This document shows positions 57,451-64,000 of a DNA stretch of 64,000 nucleotides, piece after piece. The position numbers and the translations under genes are program-made. Source of the stretch: Zoogloea sp041917255 (lineage in GTDB: Bacteria; Pseudomonadota; Gammaproteobacteria; Burkholderiales; Rhodocyclaceae); assembly GCA_041917255.1 (NCBI GenBank), contig JAYRYA010000017.1, forward strand, positions 24,940 through 88,939, in the 5' to 3' direction. The notes under the pieces were generated by a model that worked only from the letters and a program-made list of their open reading frames with translations, was not told the DNA's origin and did no database searches. Position 1 is the stretch's first letter; each line of letters starts with the position of its first letter.

Positions 57451-58288
57451 GGCTGCCGATCAGCCAGTCGGGCCACTGGGCGCCGGTCCACGCCACCAGC
57501 AGACCGGCGACGATCACCCCCAGGTTGGCCAGCACGTCGTTGGCCGAGAAGATGTAGCTCGCCTTCATGTGGGCGCCGCCGTCCCGGTGGCGCGCCACCA
57601 ACAGCAGACAGGCCACGTTGGCCACCAGCGCCAACACCGACACGCCCATCATCGCCCCCGCCAGCGGCACTGCGCCGTGCAGGATGTGCTCGGCCACCTG
57701 GGCAAACAGGCCCAGCGCCAGCAGCACCTGCAACCAGCCCGCCAGCCGCGCCGCCCGCGCCTGAATGCCGGCGCCGCGCCCCACCGCGTAGAGCGCCGTG
57801 CCATACACTGCCGCATCGGCAAACATGTCGAGCCCGTCGGCCAGGAGGCCCGACGACTCCGCCCACCAGCCCGCCACCGCTTCGACCACGAACATCACGG
57901 CATTGATCGCCAGCAGCCACCCCAGGCTGCGCCGCTCGGCGGCCGGATCGGTCTGCGGTGCCATCGGCAGGACCTCCTCCGCCGGGCCGCTACCGGCCAG
58001 CTCGGCGCCCATCCCCAGCTTCTTCAGCCGCCCCAGCACCACGCCTACCGGCACCGCGTGATCCACCACCAGCGTGCGGCCCGGCAGATCGAAGCGCAGC
58101 CCCTGGGCCAACCCGCCCAGCGCGGCGCGAATCTGCACCTCCTCCGACGGGCAGTCCATGCCCGGCACCCGGAAGGTCGACCGGAAGCGCGCCGCGCCCG
58201 CCGCCGGCTCGCCGGCCGGCACCTGGGCCGACACCCCACCCTGCGGCCCGCAGCCGCAACCCGCCGAACACGACGCGCCGTCCTTCAT
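57395..58288 (-). CDS. HMA-CDF-type cation transporter
   Basis: A 297-residue membrane protein. The N-terminus is Cys-rich (CSAGCGCGPQ), followed by an HMA domain with FRVPGMDCPSEEVQIRAALG, where GMDCxxE replaces GMxCxxC. A cation-diffusion-facilitator membrane domain follows (~res 120-297: LLAINAVMFVVEAVAGWWAE, LLADGLDMFADAAVYGTALY, YIFSANDVLANLGVIVAGLL). CDF metal-site residues seem altered (Asp cluster kept in helix 2; no His before the Asp in SANDVL), so the metal is uncertain. ATG 58288 follows GGAGGTG. It is divergent from the radical SAM gene. Confidence 0.85.
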   Translation of the reverse strand: MKDGASCSAGCGCGPQGGVSAQVPAGEPAAGAARFRSTFRVPGMDCPSEEVQIRAALGGLAQGLRFDLPGRTLVVDHAVPVGVVLGRLKKLGMGAELAGSGPAEEVLPMAPQTDPAAERRSLGWLLAINAVMFVVEAVAGWWAESSGLLADGLDMFADAAVYGTALYAVGRGAGIQARAARLAGWLQVLLALGLFAQVAEHILHGAVPLAGAMMGVSVLALVANVACLLLVARHRDGGAHMKASYIFSANDVLANLGVIVAGLLVAWTGAQWPDWLIGSLIGAMVLAGAVRILRLPA

Positions 58289-58356
58289 CCTGCACCTCCG
58301 CAATCCCGTCGTCCGATGGTAGCCTCATCGACTGCACCGCAGCAAAGGCCCGCCCC

Positions 58357-59253
58357 ATGTCCAGCATCCCCATCCGCTACGTCGAACCCGTCTTCCGCCC
58401 GCCCTCCGAAGCCCAATCGCTGATCCTGCCCGTCACCGACGGCTGCTCCTGGAACCACTGCACCTTCTGCGAGATGTACACCGCCCCGCAAAAGGCCTTC
58501 CGCGCCCGCAGCGAGGACGAGGTGCTGGAGAGCATCCGCCGCACCGGGCAGCTGTATGGCGACCAGATCCGCCGCGTCTTCCTGGCCGACGGCGACGCGC
58601 TGGTACTCCCCACCCGCCGCCTGCTGGCCATCCTCGATGCCATCCGCCAGCACATGCCAGCGGTGCATCGCGTCTCCAGCTACTGCCTGGCGCGCAACCT
58701 CAAGAAGAAGAGCGTGGAAGAGCTCGCCCAGCTCCGCGCCGCCGGGCTGGCGATGGTCTATCTGGGCGCCGAATCGGGCGACGACACGGTGCTCGAAAAG
58801 GTGAACAAGGGCGAGACCTTCGACTCCACTCGCAGCGCACTGGACAAGCTCGGCGCGGCCGGCATCACCCGCTCGGTGATGATCCTCAACGGTCTGGGCG
58901 GGCAGGTGTATTCCGCCCAGCACGCCGACAACTCCGCCCGCCTCGCCAACGCCACCCAGCCGGAGTACCTGTCGACGCTGGTGGTGAGCTTCCCCAAGGG
59001 CGAAGCGCGCTTCCGCGAGCGCTTTGCGGAATGGGAACCGCTCGATCAGCCGGGCCTCTTCCACGAGATGGAACGCTTCCTCAGCCAGCTGGAGCTGCGC
59101 CGCACCGTGTTCCGCTCCGACCACGCCAGCAACTGGCTGGTGCTCAAGGGCACGCTGGGCGCCGACAAGGAACGCCTGCTTGCGCAAGTGCGCCAGGCGA
59201 TTGCCGAACCGGGCGGCGCCCACCTGCGGCCGGCGTGGGCGCGGGGGCTGTAG
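58357..59253 (+). CDS. Radical SAM protein (CX4CX2C cluster type)
   Basis: A 298-residue soluble protein. The iron-sulfur site is VTDGCSWNHCTFCEMYTAPQ, i.e. Cys-X4-Cys-X2-Cys rather than the classical CX3CX2C. Other radical SAM features are RVFLADGDALVLPTRRLLAI, GLAMVYLGAESGDDTVLEKV and ITRSVMILNGLGGQ. Many relatives are annotated only as radical SAM proteins of the Elp3-like fold with no known substrate. ATG 58357 lacks a strong SD. It stands between the HMA-CDF gene and the restriction operon. Confidence 0.87.
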   Translation: MSSIPIRYVEPVFRPPSEAQSLILPVTDGCSWNHCTFCEMYTAPQKAFRARSEDEVLESIRRTGQLYGDQIRRVFLADGDALVLPTRRLLAILDAIRQHMPAVHRVSSYCLARNLKKKSVEELAQLRAAGLAMVYLGAESGDDTVLEKVNKGETFDSTRSALDKLGAAGITRSVMILNGLGGQVYSAQHADNSARLANATQPEYLSTLVVSFPKGEARFRERFAEWEPLDQPGLFHEMERFLSQLELRRTVFRSDHASNWLVLKGTLGADKERLLAQVRQAIAEPGGAHLRPAWARGL

Positions 59254-59370
59254 CGCCCTCCACCGACGCCGCGTGCCCGTTGGGCGCCAGCGCTGCGCCC
59301 GGTGTAACCTACCTGCCATTTCCGGGCCGCCGCGCCGCGGCCCCGACCAACGTCTCACCCTCGCATCCCC

Positions 59371-60911
59371 ATGCTCGACGACATCAAGAAGACCCTCTGG
59401 GCGGCAGCCGACAAGCTGCGCGCCAACATGGACGCTGCCGAATACAAGCACCTGGTGCTGGGCCTCATCTTCCTCAAATACGTCTCCGACACCTTCGCCG
59501 CCCGCCGGGCCGAGCTGACCCGTCGCTTCCTCGACGAAGCCGACGACTACTTTCTGCACGAATGCGACGACGAGATGCTCGCGGATGAACTGGAAGACCG
59601 CGACTACTACAAAGAGGTCAACGTCTTCTGGGTACCCGAGGCCGCCCGCTGGGAGCAGCTCCGCGCCGCCGCCAAGCAGACCGACATCGGCAAGCGCATC
59701 GACGAAGCGCTCACCGTCATCGAACAGGAAAACCCGAAGCTCAAGGGCATCCTCGACAAGCGCTACGGCCGCGCCCAGCTGCCCGACGGCAAGCTCGGCG
59801 AGCTGGTGGATCTCGTCTCCACCATCGGCTTTGGCGACGACCCCGGCGCCGCCCGCGACGTGCTGGGCCAGGTGTACGAATACTTCCTCGGCCAGTTCGC
59901 CAGCGCCGAGGGCAAGAAGGGTGGCCAGTTCTACACCCCGGCCAGCATCGTCAAGACCCTCGTCGCCGTGCTCGCGCCCCACCACGGCAAGGTCTACGAC
60001 CCCTGCTGCGGCTCCGGCGGCATGTTCGTGCAGTCCGAAAAGTTCATCGAGGCCCACGGCGGCAAGCTGGGCGACGTGTCCATCTACGGGCAGGAATCCA
60101 ACCCCACCACCTGGCGCCTCGCCGCGATGAACCTCGCCATCCGCGGCATCGACTTCAACCTGGGCAAGGAGCCCGCCGACACCTTCACCCGCAACCAGCA
60201 CCCCGATCNNNNNNNNNNCTCGCCAACCCGCCCTTCAACATCAGCGACTGGTGGCACGGCAGCCTGGAGGGCGACCCCCGCTGGCTGTATGGCGACCCGC
60301 CCCAGGGCAACGCCAACTACGCCTGGCTCCAGCACATGCTGCATCACCTTGCGCCCACCGGCCGCGCCGGCATCGTGCTCGCCAACGGCAGCATGAGCTC
60401 CAGCCAGAACAACGAGGGCCAGATCCGCGCCGCGATGGTGGAGGCCGACGTGGTGGAAGTGATGATCGCCCTGCCCGGCCAGCTCTTCTTCAACACCCAG
60501 ATCCCCGCCTGCCTGTGGTTTCTGGCCAAAAAGAAGACCGCCCGCCCCGGCGAGGTGCTGTTCATCGACGCCCGCAAGCTGGGCCGCATGATCAGCCGGG
60601 TGCAGGCCGAGCTGACCGACGACGTGATAGCCCGCATCGCCGCCACCGTCGCCGCCTGGCGCGGTGAAGAAGGCGACTACGCCGACCAGCCCGGCTACTG
60701 CCGCAGCGTTGCGCTCGCCGAGATTGGCGGGCACGGCCATGTGCTCACCCCCGGCCGCTACGTGGGCGCCGAGGCGGTGGAGGACGACGACGAAGCCTTT
60801 GCCGACAAGATGCGCTCGCTCACCGAAAAGCTGGGGGAGCAGATGGCGAAGGGGGCGGAGCTGGATGCCTTGATCCGGAAGAAGTTGGGGGGGCTGGGGT
60901 ATGAGTTCTGA
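59371..60911 (+). CDS. hsdM: Type I restriction-modification methyltransferase HsdM (interrupted by sequence gap)
   Basis: An N6-adenine methyltransferase subunit, about 515 residues. N-terminal helical domain: LWAAADKLRANMDAAEYKHL, VLGLIFLKYVSDTF. SAM motif: KVYDPCCGSGGMFVQ. The catalytic NPPF motif follows directly after the 10-N gap (LANPPFNISDWW). The frame before the gap (to 60208) and after (from 60219) differ because the N run is a filler; the real gap length must equal 2 modulo 3, so this is one intact gene, not a frameshift. It overlaps hsdS by 11 nt. Its upstream gap (59254-59370) shows no clear promoter. Confidence 0.93.
60209..60218. other. Assembly gap (10 N) inside hsdM
   Basis: Ten N bases join two contigs within hsdM. 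Codon frame on the two sides is out of register by the placeholder length, consistent with a missing piece just before the NPPF motif; its true size is unknown. Confidence 0.99.
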
Positions 60912-62232
60912 GGACGCTTGGCCGAAGATGACTCTGCGCGAGGCAGGAGTCACACTGATTGATTGTGACCACCGTACACCCTCTGCGGCTGAAGAGGGGT
61001 ACCCCTACATAGCGATTCCACAGCTTAGGGATGGGCACATCCAGCTAGATGGTGTTCGGCGAATCTCTGCAACCGACTTCATCGAATGGACCAAGAAGCT
61101 GAAACCGCAAGAGCACGATGTAATCGTTGTTCGTCGCTGTAGCTCGGGTGACAGCGCTGTCGTTCCAGCCAAGTTTGAATGTGCGATCGGCCAAAATCTG
61201 GTTGTGCTGAGAGCAGACGGCCAGTGTATGCATCCTCCGTTTCTAAGGTGGCTTGTACGTGGCCCTGACTGGTGGGAGCAGGTTGGCAAGTACATCAATG
61301 TGGGGGCTGTGTTCGATAGCCTGAAGTGCCGTGAAATACCGCTTTTTGAGCTTCGAATACCTCCACTTTCGGTTCAATGCGAGATTGCAACTCTGCTTGG
61401 AACCCTCGACGACCGCATCGCACTCCTGCGCGAAACCAACACCACCCTCGAAACCATCGCCCAGGCGCTGTTCAAGTCCTGGTTCGTCGACTTCGACCCC
61501 GTCCGCGCCAGGCAGCAAGGGCTCGCCCCGGAAGGGATGATTGATGCGACGGCGGCGTTGTTTCCGGATGGGTTCGAGGAGTCGGAGCTGGGGTTGGTGC
61601 CGAAGGGATGGAAAGTTATGCCCGTCGGTGGCGTTGTTGAGGGCATCTACGATGGCCCTCACGCGACACCACCCGAAGCCAACGATGGACCGGTTTTCCT
61701 TGGTATCAAAAACCTGACGGGTAGCACGCTCGACCTGTCCGACATTCGGCACATCGCTGAAAGCGACTTCGCTCAATGGACCCGACGGGTTACGCCCCGG
61801 GCCGGCGACATTGTTTTCAGCTACGAAGCCACACTGGGCTTCTTCGCCTTGATACCAGAGAATCTCCGTTGCTGCCTGGGTCGCCGCCTGGCACTCATCC
61901 GCCCAAGGACCAGCGGAGGGCATGGGCATTTCTGGTTCCATCAGTTCGTCGCGCCTCCTTTCCAGCGCCTACTGGAAAAGCACACGATCCATGGCGCCAC
62001 CGTAAATCGGATCGCCCTGAAAGAGTTTCCGCACTATCAAGTACTCAATCCGCCAGCCGGCATCAAGGCTGCATTTGATGGATTTGTTGCCCCGCTGTGG
62101 CAACGAATCCAGGCCAACCACGCCCAAGCCCAAACCCTCGCCACCCTCCGCGACACCCTGCTCCCCCGCCTGATCTCCGGCCAGCTTCGCCTGCCAGAAG
62201 CACAGGCCGAACTGGAAAGCGCACGCCCATGA
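60901..62232 (+). CDS. hsdS: Type I restriction-modification specificity subunit HsdS
   Basis: A 443-residue DNA-recognition subunit with two target-recognition domains (TRD1 ~res 5-160, IDCDHRTPSAAEEGYPYIAI; TRD2 ~235-385, IYDGPHATPPEANDGPVFLG), each followed by a conserved helical spacer (LLGTLDDRIALLRETNTTLE, FKSWFVDFDPV; and VAPLWQRIQANHAQAQTLAT). TRD-coding DNA is clearly less GC-biased than the spacer DNA, as expected for TRDs exchanged between strains. It overlaps hsdM by 11 nt and the next ORF by 4 nt. The two half-sites of the target sequence cannot be read from the protein. Confidence 0.93.
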   Translation: MSSEDAWPKMTLREAGVTLIDCDHRTPSAAEEGYPYIAIPQLRDGHIQLDGVRRISATDFIEWTKKLKPQEHDVIVVRRCSSGDSAVVPAKFECAIGQNLVVLRADGQCMHPPFLRWLVRGPDWWEQVGKYINVGAVFDSLKCREIPLFELRIPPLSVQCEIATLLGTLDDRIALLRETNTTLETIAQALFKSWFVDFDPVRARQQGLAPEGMIDATAALFPDGFEESELGLVPKGWKVMPVGGVVEGIYDGPHATPPEANDGPVFLGIKNLTGSTLDLSDIRHIAESDFAQWTRRVTPRAGDIVFSYEATLGFFALIPENLRCCLGRRLALIRPRTSGGHGHFWFHQFVAPPFQRLLEKHTIHGATVNRIALKEFPHYQVLNPPAGIKAAFDGFVAPLWQRIQANHAQAQTLATLRDTLLPRLISGQLRLPEAQAELESARP

Positions 62233-62453
62233 GCAACCCGGAGGAAGATGTGTGGCGACGCTTTGAACGGGTCTTTCCGGTCTTCTGGCAACAGTATCGC
62301 CCCCATGCAGATCGCTGCCTGCTCGTATTCAATGGCGGCGAGTCGTTCCTGCCGGTTGCAGAATCGACAGGGGATGCGTGGACGATCTACGATAGCCAGG
62401 TCTGGAACGCGTTCCAGTGCTTTATCAACGGTGGTGAACATGAAAACGGCTAA
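62229..62453 (+). CDS. Small unknown protein between hsdS and hsdR (74 aa)
   Basis: A 74-residue acidic, aromatic-rich protein (NPEEDVWRRFERVFPVFWQQ, YRPHADRCLLVFNGGESFLP, DAWTIYDSQVWNAFQCFING). Its ATG overlaps the hsdS stop (ATGA). No signal or membrane helix is present. I recognise no family. Tight coupling in the restriction operon suggests a part in controlling or modulating it. Confidence 0.7.
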   Translation: MSNPEEDVWRRFERVFPVFWQQYRPHADRCLLVFNGGESFLPVAESTGDAWTIYDSQVWNAFQCFINGGEHENG

Positions 62454-62625
62454 CACTGAACGCTGGTCCGCGGAGCTGGTTCGTATCGGCAATCAGGCCG
62501 TGCGCGAGGCGCAAACCCGGAATCGGCAACTGGGTATCCCCAATTGGTATTCCCTGAACGGCAAGCTCGTCAGTGACGCCCCGCAAGTTCCGATCAAGCC
62601 TGCACGGGGGGCGAAAGCCCGCTGA
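62440..62625 (+). CDS. Small unknown protein between hsdS and hsdR (61 aa)
   Basis: A 61-residue basic protein (MKTANTERWSAELVRIGNQA, VREAQTRNRQLGIPNWYSLN, GKLVSD). The end of the preceding ORF overlaps its start by 14 nt. The LGIPNWYSLNGKLV stretch looks like a conserved motif of small proteins near toxin or restriction genes, but I cannot name the family. GTG codons at 62431 and 62434 are alternative starts. A 14-nt gap separates it from hsdR. Confidence 0.68.
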   Translation: MKTANTERWSAELVRIGNQAVREAQTRNRQLGIPNWYSLNGKLVSDAPQVPIKPARGAKAR

Positions 62626-62639
62626 CTGCAGGTCTCTCC

Positions 62640-64000
62640 ATGACCGAAGACCAGCTCGAACACGAAGCCCTCGGCTGGCTGGCCGACGTCGGTTACACAC
62701 CGCTCCGCGGGCCGGAGCTAGCCCCGGACGGCGCGCGCCCCGAGCGCAGCAGCTACCAGCAGGTGCTGCTGGTGGAGCGCCTGCGCGCGGCCATCGCCCG
62801 CCTCAACCCGCAGCTCACCACCGCGGCGCGGGAAGACGCGCTCCAGCAGGTGCGCGACCTGGGCATCCCCGCGCTGCTGTCGGCCAACCGGCGGTTTCAT
62901 CAATTGCTGATCACCGGCGTGCCGGTCGAGGTGCAGCGTGGCGGCGAAACCCTGGGCGACTCTGCCCGCCTGATCGACTGGGCCGATCCATCGAACAACG
63001 AGTGGCTGGCCACCAACCAGTTCACCGTGAAGGGCCCGCACCACACTCGCCGGCCGGACATCGTGCTCTTCGTGAATGGCCTGCCCCTGGTGGTCATTGA
63101 GCTGAAGAACCCGGCCGACGCCAACGCCGACATCTGGAAGGCCTTCGAGCAGCTCCAGACCTACAAGGCCCAGACGCCCGACCTGTTCCAGTACAACGAG
63201 GTGCTGGTGATCTCCGACGGCTCGGATGCCCGCATGGGATCCCTGTCGGCCGATGCCGAGCGCTTCATGCAGTGGCGCACCATCGACGGCGTCAGGCTCG
63301 ACCCGCTGGGCGAGTTCAACGAGCTGGAGACCCTGATCCGCGGCGCGCTCGCCCCGGCGCTGCTGCTCGATTACCTGCGCTACTTCGTGCTTTTTGAGGA
63401 CGATGGTGGGCTGGTCAAGAAGATCGCCGGCTACCACCAATTCCACGCGGTGCGGGCGGCGATCCAGCAGGTGATTGCGGCCTCGCGCCCCGGCGGCTCT
63501 CATAAAGGTGGCGTGGTGTGGCACACCCAGGGCAGCGGCAAGAGCATCACGATGACCTGCTTCGCCGCCCGGGTGATGCAGGCCACGGCAATGGAGAACC
63601 CCACCATCGTGGTCATCACCGACCGCAACGACCTGGACGGCCAGCTCTTCGGCGTGTTCTCGCTGGCCCAGGATCTGTTGCGCGAGCAGCCGGTGCAGGC
63701 CGGCACCCGGCAGGACTTGCGCCGGCTCCTGGCCAAGCGCCCGTCCGGCGGCATCGTGTTTGCCACGATCCAGAAGTTCATGCCGGGCGAGGACGAGGAT
63801 GTCTTTCCCCTGCTCTCCGACCGGCACAACATCGTGGTCATTGCCGACGAAGCCCACCGCACCCAGTACGGCTTTGAGGCCCGGCTCAAGACCTTCAAGC
63901 CCGGGGCCGGCGCCAACGACGCCCAGGGCCGGCTGGCCGCCGAGCCCCGGGCGGCCTATGTGGTCGGCTACGCCCAGCACCTGCGTGACGCCCTGCCCAA
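62640..64000 (+). CDS. hsdR: Type I restriction endonuclease subunit HsdR (3' partial)
   Basis: The visible 453 codons hold the nuclease and the start of the motor of HsdR. The nuclease has FVNGLPLVVIELKNPADANA, a PD-(D/E)xK core with Asp in RPDIVLF upstream. The helicase has Walker A VWHTQGSGKSITM, motif Ia VVITDRNDLDGQLFG and DEAH motif IADEAHRTQYG. The protein runs past the right edge; a full subunit would be ~1000 residues. ATG 62640 (TEDQLEHEALGWLADVGYTP) is the only good start. It translocates DNA and cuts unmethylated sites with HsdM/HsdS. Confidence 0.93.
   Translation, partial: MTEDQLEHEALGWLADVGYTPLRGPELAPDGARPERSSYQQVLLVERLRAAIARLNPQLTTAAREDALQQVRDLGIPALLSANRRFHQLLITGVPVEVQRGGETLGDSARLIDWADPSNNEWLATNQFTVKGPHHTRRPDIVLFVNGLPLVVIELKNPADANADIWKAFEQLQTYKAQTPDLFQYNEVLVISDGSDARMGSLSADAERFMQWRTIDGVRLDPLGEFNELETLIRGALAPALLLDYLRYFVLFEDDGGLVKKIAGYHQFHAVRAAIQQVIAASRPGGSHKGGVVWHTQGSGKSITMTCFAARVMQATAMENPTIVVITDRNDLDGQLFGVFSLAQDLLREQPVQAGTRQDLRRLLAKRPSGGIVFATIQKFMPGEDEDVFPLLSDRHNIVVIADEAHRTQYGFEARLKTFKPGAGANDAQGRLAAEPRAAYVVGYAQHLRDALP

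Noticed and set aside
60209..60396. hsdM frameshift pseudogene
   Set aside because: The frame change coincides exactly with the N placeholder and both halves keep conserved motifs.
1..64000. tRNA, rRNA, integrase or prophage genes
   Set aside because: I scanned by eye for such patterns on both strands and found none convincing; a covariance-model search would be needed to exclude small RNAs.

Overview
The window looks like chromosome of a GC-rich free-living betaproteobacterium, most likely Rhodocyclales (Azoarcus/Thauera/Zoogloea-like). This is an inference from the strong GC third-position bias, a PhaM-type PHA granule protein, a fused isobutyryl-CoA mutase, and a branched-chain-type ABC operon that carries two CoA ligases. 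I see no rRNA, tRNA, transposase, integrase or CRISPR array. A run of 10 N (60209-60218) marks a scaffold join inside hsdM.

Region 1 (2-12666, + strand) is a complete-looking type IV pilus / type II secretion-like locus. In order it holds an HD-GYP c-di-GMP phosphodiesterase (cut by the window edge), a STAS-MshEN-GspE/PilB assembly ATPase, a GspF/PilC platform, five prepilin-like proteins, PilM, PilN, PilO and PilP homologues and a secretin. The fifth prepilin lacks Glu+5, as tip pseudopilins do, and carries a DNRLRE-LamG-DNRLRE ectodomain. The ATPase has two 24-residue MshEN-type c-di-GMP motifs next to a c-di-GMP-degrading enzyme. I read this as a c-di-GMP-gated pseudopilus with an adhesive tip. 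The ATPase STAS domain is readable only from a non-canonical start (ATC 1011).

Region 2 (12673-23316) holds a divergent FeoB-like protein behind a promoter with a Fur-like inverted repeat. Next is a sensory and uptake locus: LuxR-type regulator, TonB-dependent receptor, ABC_sub_bind periplasmic protein and hybrid kinase. phaM and an AEC transporter follow.

Region 3 (22081-31093, - strand) is one operon: acyl-CoA synthetase, livG, livH, a possible 42-aa ORF, livM, binding protein, livF and a PaaK-like CoA ligase. Its gaps are filled with dispersed palindromic repeats, and it ends at a clear terminator. It probably imports and CoA-activates a carboxylic acid.

Region 4 (31318-45288) has small secreted and lipoproteins, a HExxH protein, a DUF2167 protein, an M50 site-2 protease, icmF with a divergent AraC regulator, and a tightly overlapping signalling set (PAS-GGDEF-EAL, hybrid kinase, OmpR-type regulator).

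Region 5 (45356-59253) is mixed housekeeping: di-heme cytochrome c peroxidase, VOC protein, a BvgS-like double-SBP receptor without a kinase, YpfJ-type metalloprotease, DEAD-box helicase with a long leader, fliW, NamZ-like DUF1343 plus a DOMON-like protein, PACE efflux, a degenerate HMA protein, phosphatidylserine decarboxylase, an MFS transporter, an HMA-CDF transporter and a radical SAM protein.

Region 6 (59371-64000) is a type I restriction-modification operon: hsdM, hsdS, two small unknown ORFs, and hsdR running off the right edge.
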